Source: Bog-756 sp963813525 (GTDB lineage: Bacteria > Actinomycetota > Acidimicrobiia > Acidimicrobiales > RAAP-2). Taken from it: DNA of 64,000 nt. Of this stretch, positions 46,072 through 54,733 are shown in pieces (position 1 is the first letter of the stretch; each line of letters begins with the position of its first letter). The stretch is taken from contig CAWEZI010000005.1 in the NCBI GenBank assembly GCA_963813525.1, positions 2,108,001 to 2,172,000 on the forward strand, given 5' to 3'. The notes below the pieces were generated by a model. The model had not been told where the DNA came from and ran no database searches. It was given only the letters and a program-made list of their open reading frames with translations. The position numbers were made by a program, and so were the translations under genes.

Positions 46072-46150
46072 CGGGCAGCCAGCTTGGCACAGCTGCCCGG
46101 TTCATCGGGACGGCCTACCGTCCGGCACCACGGCTCCGGCGGGCCGACCC

Positions 46151-46156
46151 TATGCT
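46151..46156 (+). promoter_or_regulatory. TATGCT -10 box 8 nt before a beta-type acyl-CoA dehydrogenase start (leaderless)
   Basis: TATGCT ends 8 nt before GTG 46165 with no Shine-Dalgarno. It lies in the 93-bp gap between divergent alpha and beta dehydrogenase genes, so shared control is likely. Confidence 0.45.
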
Positions 46157-46164
46157 TCGTCGCC

Positions 46165-47325
46165 GTGGACTTCGAGCTCTCCTCCGACCAACAGGACCTG
46201 CGGGCGGCGGCCGTCAACCTCTTGGACGACCTTGCCTCCCCCGAGCGGGTCCGTGGGTTCGTGGGCCCGGGCCTGATCGGCTTGCAGGCCCCGGGCGCGG
46301 CCCAGACTGCCGGCCCGGGCGCCGGGTTCGACCACACCCTGTGGTCGGCCATGGCCGAACAGGGTTGGATGGCGGTCGAGCGCCCGGCCGACGAGGGTGG
46401 CCTGGGACTTTCCCTGGTCGAGGTGGCCGTGCTCTGTGAGGAGTTGGGCCGGCGGGCCGCGCCGGTGCCCTACTTGGAGACGGTCACCTGCCTCGACGCT
46501 CTGAGCCAGACCCGAACCGATGATGAGCTCACCGAACCAGCGCGGCACGACTCGGCCCAATGGATGGACCGGATGGCCTCGGGGGAGACCATCGGCTGCG
46601 TGGCGTGGTCGGCCGAGCCCGACGCGGTCACCGCTCGACAGGATGGCCAACAGTGGCGGTTGAGCGGCCGGCCCGAACCGACCCACTATGCGCCGGTGGC
46701 CGATGTGGCGGTGGTCGTGGCCGACGGGTCACTCTACGCCCTGGCCCTCGTAGACGACCTCCGACCCAACGCCGAACCGGCCATGGACCGCACGCGCCCT
46801 TTGGGTTGGCTGGTCCTCGACGACACCCCGGCCCACCGAATCGGGTCGGCCGCCGGCGTCGAACGCCTTACAAACCGGGTAGCCACGGCCTCGGCAGCCG
46901 ACGCCTTCGGTGCCTCGGCCCGGGCCCTCGAGATGAGCGTCGAGTACGCCAAGGTGCGCCGACAGTTCGGGCACCCGATCGGAAGCTTTCAGGCGGTCAA
47001 GCACCGACTGGCCGACGCCCTGGTCGACGTCGAGGGCATGCGGTCGAGCACCTACTACGCGGCCTGGTGCGTGGCCACCGGTGACAGCGAGGCCGCTCTG
47101 GCCGCGTCGATGGCCAAGGCCTGGTGCTCGGACGCCTCCCGGCGGGTGACAGGGGCCGCCCTCCAGGTCCACGGGGGTATCGGCTTCACCTGGGATCACG
47201 ATCTACATCTCTTCCTCAAGCGGGCCCAGCTCGACGCGTCTGGGTTCGGCGACGCCGCCTGGCACCGCGATCGGGTGGCCGGACTGCTGGCCGGGCGGTT
47301 GGCTTCAGGGGTGAGTCCCCTGTGA
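46165..47325 (+). CDS. Acyl-CoA dehydrogenase, beta-type subunit
   Basis: A 386-residue acyl-CoA dehydrogenase homologue. YAKVRRQFGHPIGSFQAVKHRLADALVDVE and VHGGIGFTWDHDLHLFLKRAQ are conserved, but the chain ends without the GTSE end motif, like the product at 16,714. This marks it as the non-catalytic partner in an alpha2-beta2 enzyme. The partner is probably the divergent gene at 44,890. GTG 46165 follows a TATGCT box. Its stop overlaps the next gene by GTGA. Confidence 0.84.
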   Translation: MDFELSSDQQDLRAAAVNLLDDLASPERVRGFVGPGLIGLQAPGAAQTAGPGAGFDHTLWSAMAEQGWMAVERPADEGGLGLSLVEVAVLCEELGRRAAPVPYLETVTCLDALSQTRTDDELTEPARHDSAQWMDRMASGETIGCVAWSAEPDAVTARQDGQQWRLSGRPEPTHYAPVADVAVVVADGSLYALALVDDLRPNAEPAMDRTRPLGWLVLDDTPAHRIGSAAGVERLTNRVATASAADAFGASARALEMSVEYAKVRRQFGHPIGSFQAVKHRLADALVDVEGMRSSTYYAAWCVATGDSEAALAASMAKAWCSDASRRVTGAALQVHGGIGFTWDHDLHLFLKRAQLDASGFGDAAWHRDRVAGLLAGRLASGVSPL

Positions 47326-47699
47326 CCGGCCCGCACACCGGTCGCTCGGATGCGATCCGAGAGGTTGCGCAACTGGAGGAGGCGGCTCGGACACTTCGGG
47401 CTGAACTTCGCTTGATCGAGGCCAAATACCGCCGCACACGTTTGGCCTTGGAGAAGGGCGACAACTGCCCGGAGGTATTTTCAGCCAGTGGTGGGGGAAT
47501 TTCCCGCAAGCGGATCACGGATGCACTGGAGTCGTACGAACAGCAGCAGCACCGCACCCGGACCGCCATCGTGGCGGTCGCCTTGGCCGAAGGCATGAGC
47601 GTGAGCGGAATCGGACGAGCCTGGGGCTTCTCCCGACAGCTGGCATCGCGGTACGCCAGAGAAGCCGCCGATGTTGTTCCCAAGCCGACGCGGCGATGA
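47322..47699 (+). CDS. Small coiled-coil / helix-turn-helix protein
   Basis: A 125-residue protein that I do not recognise beyond its folds. Residues about 15-45 form a charged coiled coil (REVAQLEEAARTLRAELRL). Residues about 85-115 look like a resolvase/Hin-type helix-turn-helix: GMSVSGIGRAWGFSRQLASR. It overlaps the upstream dehydrogenase stop by GTGA and the downstream SDR start by ATGA, so it is translationally wired to two catabolic enzymes. A local regulator is one possibility (inference). Confidence 0.65.
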   Translation: MTGPHTGRSDAIREVAQLEEAARTLRAELRLIEAKYRRTRLALEKGDNCPEVFSASGGGISRKRITDALESYEQQQHRTRTAIVAVALAEGMSVSGIGRAWGFSRQLASRYAREAADVVPKPTRR

Positions 47700-48472
47700 C
47701 CGCCCCACAGTCTCCTGCACACGCTCAGCGATTTTCGCTACAAGGGAAGGTCGCTCTGGTCACCGGTGGAAGCCGCGGGCTGGGCCGATCGATGGTCCTC
47801 GGTTTCGCCGAGGCCGGGGCCGACGTGATCATTGCCAGCCGCAAGATCGACGCCTGCCAGGCTGTTGCTGCAGAGGTCGAAGCCTTGGGCCGACGAGCCC
47901 TGCCCGTCGCTGTCAACGTGGGCCGGTGGGAAGAGCTCGACCGTCTGGTGGACGTCGCCTATGAGCGATTCGGCCACGTCGATGTCCTGGTCAACAATGC
48001 CGGCATGTCTCTGCTCTACCGAGCGCTCGAGGAAGTGACGGAGACCATGTGGCAGAAGGTGGTTGGCCTCAACCTCATGGGCCCCTTCCGTCTGACTGCC
48101 TTGATCGGTCCCCGCATGGTCGAGGACGGTGGGGGATCGATCATCAACATCTCGTCCACCGGATCGATCCGACCGGCGCCGTTCATGCTCCCCTACGACG
48201 CCGCCAAGGCCGGTCTCAACGCCCTCACCGTGGGCTTCGCCCATGCCTACGGCCCGACTGTGCGGGTCAACTGCATCATGGCCGGACCGTTCTTCACCGA
48301 TGTGGCCGAGCACTGGGATCTCGAGGCTTTCGAAAAGGCGGCTCAGGCTCGTCACGCACTCGGCCGTGGCGGCTTGCCCTACGAAATCGTCGGAGCGGCT
48401 CTTTACTTCGCCTCCGATGCCTCGAGCTATACGACGGGGGCTGTGCTCCGAGTCGACGGGGGGATTCCCTGA
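47696..48472 (+). CDS. Short-chain dehydrogenase/reductase (FabG-like)
   Basis: A 258-residue classical SDR. The cofactor loop is TGGSRGLG, with NNAG, the catalytic Ser in NISSTGS and YDAAK (YxxxK), and a C-terminal GAVLRVDGG. It probably oxidises the 3-hydroxyacyl-CoA or a ring hydroxyl in the same module as the beta-type dehydrogenase. ATG 47696 overlaps the stop of the small HTH gene by 4 bp. Confidence 0.9.
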   Translation: MTAPQSPAHAQRFSLQGKVALVTGGSRGLGRSMVLGFAEAGADVIIASRKIDACQAVAAEVEALGRRALPVAVNVGRWEELDRLVDVAYERFGHVDVLVNNAGMSLLYRALEEVTETMWQKVVGLNLMGPFRLTALIGPRMVEDGGGSIINISSTGSIRPAPFMLPYDAAKAGLNALTVGFAHAYGPTVRVNCIMAGPFFTDVAEHWDLEAFEKAAQARHALGRGGLPYEIVGAALYFASDASSYTTGAVLRVDGGIP

Positions 48473-48508
48473 GCCGGTGACCGGCCGGCGCCGTTCGGTG
48501 CCTTGTGC

Positions 48509-50245
48509 CTATCCGTTCATCGACGGCCCGCCTGCGGTCACCGAATCGGTATCGGTCCCCGAGCGCAGGACGGTGCCCGGAGTGGCTCCGGTGAGGTCGC
48601 CGTGGCGCACGATCTCGGTCCCGTTGACCACGACGTGCTCGATTCCGTGGGCCTCGGCGTAGAGACGGCTGGCTCCGCCGGGAAGGTCGTCGCGGGTGTA
48701 CTCGGACCCATGTCCCACTCGCTCAGGGTCGAGAACAACCAGGTCAGCAAAGAAGCCCTCGGCAATCCGCCCCCGATTGCGCAGCCCGTACAGTCGTGCG
48801 GGCACGTCGGTGAGTTGATGGATGGCGGCCTCCCAGCTCAACAAGCCTCTCTTCCTTACTCCCTCCCCGAGCATGGAGGTCGAGTACACGGCCCCGCACA
48901 TCATGTCGAGGTGGGCGCCGGCGTCCGATCCCCCGACTACCGCTCGGGGGTCCTGCCACACCTTGGCCCGCAGCTCCCAGTCGGCCTCCGATTCGGGGAT
49001 GGGGGGACGCAAGCCGGTGCGCAGGTCATCAGCCAACACCACTCCGATGAGAGCGTCGAAGGGGTCGAGGCCCCGTTCGGTGGCAACGTCGCCCACCGTG
49101 CGCCCGGCCAGGCCGTCGTTGGCCTGGCTGAAGGTCTCTTCGATGATCAGCACACGCCAGTTGGCCAGAGCGGCGAGGATCCCGGCCTCCTCGGAATGGG
49201 CGGCGGTGTCGAGGACCCTGCGAACGGCGGGATCGGCCAGTCGTGCCATGCGCTCCGGAATCGGTAGGGCGAAAACCTCCCGCCAACCCGGTAGGCCGTC
49301 GAGGACGGCACCGTGCTCGAAGGAAAGCCGGATCTTCACAGTGTGGGGCAGTGTGAGCGCGACCACCGTGGCCCCCCTTCCGGCCGCCACTGTCGACGCC
49401 TGCAGCTGACGCTCGCACCCCTCCGGGTTGAGGGCCGATACGCCGAGAACGTTCCAGTTGGCCGGACGGTTGGCCAACAGCGAAAGGCTGGCCATGAGCT
49501 CGACTTCGTCGTCGCTGAACCCGTTGATGCATCCGGGCAGGATGAGCTCGAGCGTCGTGCCCGGATGGGCGGCCACCGAGCCGCACAGGGCCTCCAGCTC
49601 CGACCGGCTGGCCGCCCGCGACGGCACGGGTTGTCCGTCGCCGTCATTATGGGTGTGGGCCTGGGAGGTGGAGAAACCGAGCGCTCCTTCCTCGAAGCAG
49701 GTCCGCGCCAGCGCCACCATGGCCGCCACCTGCTTCTCGTTGGCCACCGTACCGACGGCGTCGTCGCCCATGACCGCTCGCCGAAGCGTGGAGTGGCCGA
49801 CCAGAAATCCGGCATTGACCCCGATGGCACCGTCGAAGCGCCCGAGCCATTCGCCGAACGAGTGCCACGACCAGTCGAGACGCTCGAGTGAGGTCAGCGG
49901 CATGCCTTCCACCCGGGCCATCATCCTGGCCAGATAGTCAGTGTGGGCCGGCTCGGTGGGGGCCAGCGAGAAACCGCAGTTTCCCCCGATCACGGTGGTC
50001 ACGCCATGGAGCGGGGAGGGTGATGCCGAAGGATCCCACGAGAGTTGGGCGTCGTAGTGGGTGTGGAGATCGACAAACCCGGGGGTGACCAGGAGCCCGT
50101 CGGCTTCAATGGTGGTGGAGGCGGGGTCGTCGATGCTGCCGACGGCCACGATCCGCTGGTTCAGCACCCCGACGTCGGCTCGGCGCGGTTCCGAGCAGGT
50201 GCCGTCCACTACCGTCCCTCCGCGCACCAGCAGATCGAGCATCAC
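48509..50245 (-). CDS. N-acyl-D-amino-acid deacylase-like amidohydrolase
   Basis: A 578-residue amidohydrolase of the D-aminoacylase/dihydroorotase superfamily. RGGTVVDGT and GFVDLHTHYDAQLSWDP are the beta-sandwich and HxH metal site. GGNCGFS has the Cys typical of D-aminoacylases, and GGSDAGAHLDMMCG carries the C-terminal metal-site Asp. It would hydrolyse an amide or cyclic amide. GTG 50245 (or ATG 50242) overlaps the stop of the aldehyde dehydrogenase, so the two are coupled. The C-terminus ends near the convergent SDR. Confidence 0.84.
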   Translation of the reverse strand: MMLDLLVRGGTVVDGTCSEPRRADVGVLNQRIVAVGSIDDPASTTIEADGLLVTPGFVDLHTHYDAQLSWDPSASPSPLHGVTTVIGGNCGFSLAPTEPAHTDYLARMMARVEGMPLTSLERLDWSWHSFGEWLGRFDGAIGVNAGFLVGHSTLRRAVMGDDAVGTVANEKQVAAMVALARTCFEEGALGFSTSQAHTHNDGDGQPVPSRAASRSELEALCGSVAAHPGTTLELILPGCINGFSDDEVELMASLSLLANRPANWNVLGVSALNPEGCERQLQASTVAAGRGATVVALTLPHTVKIRLSFEHGAVLDGLPGWREVFALPIPERMARLADPAVRRVLDTAAHSEEAGILAALANWRVLIIEETFSQANDGLAGRTVGDVATERGLDPFDALIGVVLADDLRTGLRPPIPESEADWELRAKVWQDPRAVVGGSDAGAHLDMMCGAVYSTSMLGEGVRKRGLLSWEAAIHQLTDVPARLYGLRNRGRIAEGFFADLVVLDPERVGHGSEYTRDDLPGGASRLYAEAHGIEHVVVNGTEIVRHGDLTGATPGTVLRSGTDTDSVTAGGPSMNG

Positions 50246-51723
50246 TGTCCTTTCATGGCGCTACCGAGGATGGCCTTGGGCCGGGTGAAGGCGAGCATGC
50301 CCTCGGTCCCAAGCTCGAGTCCGAAGCCGGACTGTTTCCATCCGCCGAACGGTGCCCGGAAGTCCATGGCGCCCGGCCCGTGGCTGTTGACGAAAACCGT
50401 TCCCGCCTGCAGTCGGTCGGCGACATCTGCGGCCAGCGTCTCGTCGTCCGTCCAGATCGAGGCACCCAGACCGAAGGACGAGTCGTTGCCGCGGGCAATG
50501 GCTTCGCCGATATCGTCGTAGCCGAGCACCGGCAGGGCCGGCGCGAACTGTTCCTGCGCCACGATATCGGCGTGGTCGGGCGCTCCCGCCACGATGGCCG
50601 GTGACACGAAGTAGCCCCCTCCCTCGGCGTCCTCGGGCCGCATCGAGGCCGGACGGTGGACGCGGGCCCCCAGTGCCGCCGCCTGCTCCAGCATCTGCTC
50701 GACCCGCCGGCGTCCTGACGCGTGATGGACGGGGCCCATGGTCACCCCTTCGGTCAGGCCGTCACCGACCATCTCCTGCGACGCCCGCTCCACCAGAGCC
50801 TCGACCAACGAGTCGACCTTGCCGTGGGGGACGTAGACCCTCTTGATGGCCGTGCATACCTGGCCGCTGGTGATGAAGGCGGCATCAAAGAGGCGACCGG
50901 CCAGATCAGCATCGATCTCGACATCGGGGGCCACAATGGCGGGGTCGTTTCCGCCCAGTTCGAGGACCAGCGGGGTGAGACACACGGCGGCCTGCGACAT
51001 CACCGCTCTTCCGGTGTCCACCCCGCCGGTCAGGGAGACCATGCCGACGCCGGCGTGGTTGACCAGGGTCCGGCCGATCTCCGGGCCCGGCCCGTTGACG
51101 GCGTTGAGCACCCCTGGCGGCAGCGCACTGGCGAGGGCGGCGGCCAGGGCCAACACTGCGGTGGGACACGTGGGGGGTGTCTTGACCACCACCGTGTTCC
51201 CCACCAACAGCGCCGGCAGTGCCTTGTTGGCCAGAACCGACAGTGGCCAGTTGAAAGGCAGAATGGCGGCCACTACCCCGAGGGGCTCGCGCACGACGCG
51301 GTTGACTCGCTGCCCGTCGATCCACGTTCTCTCGGCCAGCGCATCGTCGACCAGGGGGGCGAAGGCGGAACCCATTCCCCCGATCGTCCCGGCATCGAAC
51401 TGCGATTCCCATAGAACCTTGCCATGCTCTCTGGTCAGCAGATCGGCCAACCCTGCCGACTCCACGAGTGTCGCCGCCGACTGGGTTGCCCGGCAAACCA
51501 ACGCGGCCCGCTCGGCTCGGGAAAGTGCCGCCCAGCCCGACTGGGCGTGGCGCGCCGACTCGACGGCTCTGTCGACCTGCTCGGTGGACGCGGTGGGCGC
51601 CTCGAACACAATCTCGGCAGGTCGAGCGGGATTGTGGACGGGGTAGGTACCCCCGTCACCCCGGACAACCTCGCCGTCGATGATCAACCCGACGGCAGCG
51701 GCATCATCGATGGTCATGGCCAC
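50242..51723 (-). CDS. Aldehyde dehydrogenase (NAD(P)+)
   Basis: A 493-residue aldehyde dehydrogenase. VAAILPFNWPLSVLANK, LTGGVDTGRAV, the Glu in LELGGNDPAIV, the Cys in TSGQVCTAIKR and GGWKQSGFG are all present. First gene of a two-gene minus operon with the D-aminoacylase-like gene, suggesting that a hydrolysis product is oxidised here or the reverse. Start ATG 51723; a second ATG lies two codons in. It is divergent from the amidohydrolase at 51,878. Confidence 0.9.
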   Translation of the reverse strand: MAMTIDDAAAVGLIIDGEVVRGDGGTYPVHNPARPAEIVFEAPTASTEQVDRAVESARHAQSGWAALSRAERAALVCRATQSAATLVESAGLADLLTREHGKVLWESQFDAGTIGGMGSAFAPLVDDALAERTWIDGQRVNRVVREPLGVVAAILPFNWPLSVLANKALPALLVGNTVVVKTPPTCPTAVLALAAALASALPPGVLNAVNGPGPEIGRTLVNHAGVGMVSLTGGVDTGRAVMSQAAVCLTPLVLELGGNDPAIVAPDVEIDADLAGRLFDAAFITSGQVCTAIKRVYVPHGKVDSLVEALVERASQEMVGDGLTEGVTMGPVHHASGRRRVEQMLEQAAALGARVHRPASMRPEDAEGGGYFVSPAIVAGAPDHADIVAQEQFAPALPVLGYDDIGEAIARGNDSSFGLGASIWTDDETLAADVADRLQAGTVFVNSHGPGAMDFRAPFGGWKQSGFGLELGTEGMLAFTRPKAILGSAMKGQ

Positions 51724-51862
51724 CTATCATCATTCCCTCCCGTCCCCTCAGGACGGCCCCGAGGGAGGACAGCCCCGGGGGGATGCTACCCATCTACTGC
51801 CGATGACGTCCGATCTGGGCACATCGGAGCGACGCCTGCCAGCATCCCGGGGGCGCTGGCGC

Positions 51863-51868
51863 TAGCGT
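51863..51868 (+). promoter_or_regulatory. TAGCGT box 9 nt before the amidohydrolase start
   Basis: TAGCGT fits TANNNT and ends 9 nt before ATG 51878, and no Shine-Dalgarno intervenes. It is weaker than the other leaderless candidates because the spacing is at the long end. Confidence 0.3.
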
Positions 51869-51877
51869 GCCGAGTCG

Positions 51878-53107
51878 ATGGTTGATCAGGTTGCCGCCGG
51901 TGAGCGGCCGAAACGCCCGACGTTGCTACCCGACCCCGCGCCGAGGGCGGTCCGTGTCCCTATCATCTCGGTGGACGACCATCTCATCGAGCCACCTGAT
52001 CTGTTCGAGGGACGGGTCCCCGCCCGATTGGCTGATCGGGCCCCGCGCATCGTCGAGGGCTCCTCCGGTGACCAGTTCTGGCTCTACGAGGATCGGCAAT
52101 ATCCCAACATCGGGCTCAACGCAGTGATAGGGCGGCCCAAAGATCAGTGGAGCATGGAACCCGCTCGTTTCGAGGACATGAGACCGGGCTGCTTCGACAT
52201 CCATGCCCGGATTGCCGACATGGATATCAACGGCATCTGGGCCTCCCTCTGCTTCCCGTCACTGGTCGCCGGCTTCTGTGGATCGGTGTTCTTCCGATCA
52301 GACGATCCGGAGCTCGGACTGGCCTGTCTGCGCGCTTGGAACGACTGGCACGCCGATGTATGGGCGGCGACCTATCCGGAGAGGATCATCCCGCTCCAAC
52401 TCCCGTGGCTCAAGGACGTATCCCTGGCGGCCGACGAGGTGAGGGTCAACGCCGAACGTGGGTTCAAAGCGGTGAGCTTCCCCGAATTCCCCGCTCAGCT
52501 GGGATTGCCGTCGATCTTCACCGACTACTGGGACCCACTGTTTGCCGCCTGCCAGGAAACCGGGACCGTGGTCTGCCTCCATACGGGGGCTTCGTCCTGG
52601 GCGCCGCTCCCGTCGCCGTCGCCTCCCTTCGAGCTCCTGCCGACCTTGTTTCCGGTCAACGCTCTTATCGCCGCCGGCGAATGGCTCTGGTCCGGGGTCC
52701 CTCTGCGCTTCCCCGATCTCTCGATCGCCATGTCGGAAGGTGGAATCGGCTGGGTCCCCATGCTCCTCGATCGGGTCGACTACGTGTTGGACCATTCGGC
52801 ATCCGGAAGCGAGAGCGAATCGTGGCCGTCCAATCTGCGTCCGAGCGAGGTGCTCAGACGCAACTTCTGGTTCTGCACCATCGATGACCCGTCGCTGGTC
52901 CAGCTGCGGCATGTCATCGGTGTCGATCACATCATGGTTGAGAGCGACTACCCACATGCTGATTCGACGTGGCCGGATACCCAGGCTGTGCTCGAAGCCA
53001 CCCTGGGTGGGATCGGCGACGTCGAGCTGCGCATGATCGCGGCCGGCAACGCGGCCCGCCTGTTTCGTCACCCTCTGCCCGTCAGGGACGACTGGAGAGC
53101 CGGCTGA
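51878..53107 (+). CDS. Amidohydrolase-2 family metal-dependent hydrolase
   Basis: A 409-residue TIM-barrel hydrolase of the same family as the gene at 20,513. The N-terminal metal motif is SVDDHLIEPPDLF, the barrel His is in VVCLHTGASS and the C-terminal Asp in MVESDYPHADSTWPD. Proteins of this type are common in actinobacterial catabolic islands, but few have known substrates. It is divergent from the aldehyde dehydrogenase and convergent with the VOC protein. Confidence 0.84.
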   Translation: MVDQVAAGERPKRPTLLPDPAPRAVRVPIISVDDHLIEPPDLFEGRVPARLADRAPRIVEGSSGDQFWLYEDRQYPNIGLNAVIGRPKDQWSMEPARFEDMRPGCFDIHARIADMDINGIWASLCFPSLVAGFCGSVFFRSDDPELGLACLRAWNDWHADVWAATYPERIIPLQLPWLKDVSLAADEVRVNAERGFKAVSFPEFPAQLGLPSIFTDYWDPLFAACQETGTVVCLHTGASSWAPLPSPSPPFELLPTLFPVNALIAAGEWLWSGVPLRFPDLSIAMSEGGIGWVPMLLDRVDYVLDHSASGSESESWPSNLRPSEVLRRNFWFCTIDDPSLVQLRHVIGVDHIMVESDYPHADSTWPDTQAVLEATLGGIGDVELRMIAAGNAARLFRHPLPVRDDWRAG

Positions 53108-53145
53108 AAATCCGTCGCCGGCGCGGATTCAGCGGGCCGATCGGC

Positions 53146-53520
53146 TCATCCGTCGAGGACGGTCTCCTGTTGGATCTCGACGGTGTTGCCGGCCGGGTCG
53201 ACGAACCAGATCTGGACCACTGTTCCTTGGGCGCCGCGTACAAAGGGGACGCCCTCACGCTCGAGCTCAGCGATGGCCTGGTCCAGGTCACTGACGGCGA
53301 AGCAGACGTGGGGGCCTGTGGGTTGGATCGGCCCGCTACCGGTTGGCGCGTCGACCAGGTGGAGCTGCACGTCGCCGGCCGAAAACCAGTGTCCCTCGAC
53401 GCCGGCAATGTCGGGGCGGGCCTCGTCGGGCAGGCTCAGAAGGCGGCGGTAGAAGGCAACCGAGTCGTCCAGGCTCCCGGCCACGTTGACACTGTGGTGC
53501 AGCGTTCGGGTGACTTTCAT
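53146..53520 (-). CDS. VOC/glyoxalase-family protein
   Basis: A 124-residue single-unit vicinal-oxygen-chelate protein. LHHSVNVAGSLDDSVAFYRRLL is the first beta-alpha-beta module with a metal His. VQIWFVDPAGNTVEIQQ carries the last strand with the Glu ligand. Members isomerise, epimerise or cleave small substrates; a methylmalonyl-CoA epimerase-like role is possible but unsupported. Last gene of a five-gene minus run from 58,831. Confidence 0.84.
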   Translation of the reverse strand: MKVTRTLHHSVNVAGSLDDSVAFYRRLLSLPDEARPDIAGVEGHWFSAGDVQLHLVDAPTGSGPIQPTGPHVCFAVSDLDQAIAELEREGVPFVRGAQGTVVQIWFVDPAGNTVEIQQETVLDG

Positions 53521-53578
53521 GGGAGGGTCCGCTCGTCCCGCAGTGCCCCTCTGGCGTCATCGGAGCCGATGATCCTGG

Positions 53579-54688
53579 TCATGGCGGCCAGCCTTCGGGG
53601 ATGACCACGCCCGACATCGTACGGGGGTCGACGGGCTGGTGCGTCTTGCCGGCTTCGTAGACGGCGAAACAGAGCTGGAGGGCCTTGACCCCTTCGGCCG
53701 CCGTCAACGCAGCCGGTGTCCCGTCGACCAGGGCGTCGACAAAGTTGATCGACGCCCGCTTGAACCCGGTGCCCCAGTCGGCGTCGATCCCGGGAATGGC
53801 GGTGGTCGTCATTTCACCCTGCTTGCCCTGGTAGAGAATCAGAGCCGGGAGGTCGAGCATCTCGCCAGTGCAGCGTGTCACCCACAGGCAGCCCTCGTCC
53901 CCCTGGATCTCGAAGAACTCGTCGGCCCCGTAGTAGGCGCTACGCATCCACATTTTGGGGGCGTACATGATGTCCATGGTGCCGAGGATGCCCGGGTCCT
54001 CGTACTCAAAGATGGCGGCGCAGGGCTCGAAGAAAAAGTCGCGCCGGCGGACCGCGGCCTGCACCGACACGACGTCCTGGTCGAACAGCCACAGGGCCAT
54101 GGCGTACTTGTGGATCACGTCGTCGAAGAGATGCCCTCCTGGGCTGCTGTCGGTCAGCCGCCAGACGTAGCCGTCGGCCTCCAGACCCGCCTGGAAGGCC
54201 GAGTCGGTCTGACCGACCACAGTCTTGATGCGCAGATGGCTGGGCTGGCCGATCGCTCCTTCGGCCAGCAGACGCTTGGCCTGCTCCAACGGTGGATAGT
54301 GGCGATAGCACTCGCTGACCCGGAGGATGAGACCTGCCTCGTCGGCGGCGGCAGCCATGGCCTGGGCTTCGTCGATGGTGTTGGCCAACGGTTTCTGGCA
54401 AGAGACGTGCTTACCGGCAGCCAGGGCGGCCAACACGTGGTCGTGGTGCAGATTGGTCGGCGTCAGGATCTCCACGGCGTCGATCGACGGGTCGGCCAGC
54501 ATGGCATCGAGGTCGGTGTACACCGACCGCGCCCCCCACGCCTCTGCGGCCGCCGCAGCGCGGCCCTCGAAATGGTCGCAGACCGCCACCACCTCGCATC
54601 GCGGGTCTTCGAGGTAACCGGCCACGTTGAGAACGGCGATATTGCCCGCTCCTACGATCCCGATCCGGACCGGATCTGTCCCTGACAT
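53579..54688 (-). CDS. Gfo/Idh/MocA-family oxidoreductase
   Basis: A 369-residue NAD(P)-dependent dehydrogenase. The N-terminal Rossmann loop is IGIVGAGNIA, followed by EILTPTNLHHDHVLAALAAG and the catalytic-Lys loop VSCQKPLA, where Gln replaces the more usual Glu. The C-terminal domain holds GGHLFDDVIHKY with the active-site His. It normally works on sugars, inositols or other polyols. Its place between an AMP-ligase and a VOC protein is unusual, and its substrate here is unknown. Confidence 0.86.
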   Translation of the reverse strand: MSGTDPVRIGIVGAGNIAVLNVAGYLEDPRCEVVAVCDHFEGRAAAAAEAWGARSVYTDLDAMLADPSIDAVEILTPTNLHHDHVLAALAAGKHVSCQKPLANTIDEAQAMAAAADEAGLILRVSECYRHYPPLEQAKRLLAEGAIGQPSHLRIKTVVGQTDSAFQAGLEADGYVWRLTDSSPGGHLFDDVIHKYAMALWLFDQDVVSVQAAVRRRDFFFEPCAAIFEYEDPGILGTMDIMYAPKMWMRSAYYGADEFFEIQGDEGCLWVTRCTGEMLDLPALILYQGKQGEMTTTAIPGIDADWGTGFKRASINFVDALVDGTPAALTAAEGVKALQLCFAVYEAGKTHQPVDPRTMSGVVIPEGWPP

Positions 54689-54733
54689 GGCCGTCAGGTT
54701 AGGCCACAGGGCGGCCGGTTCACGATTCCGCGT

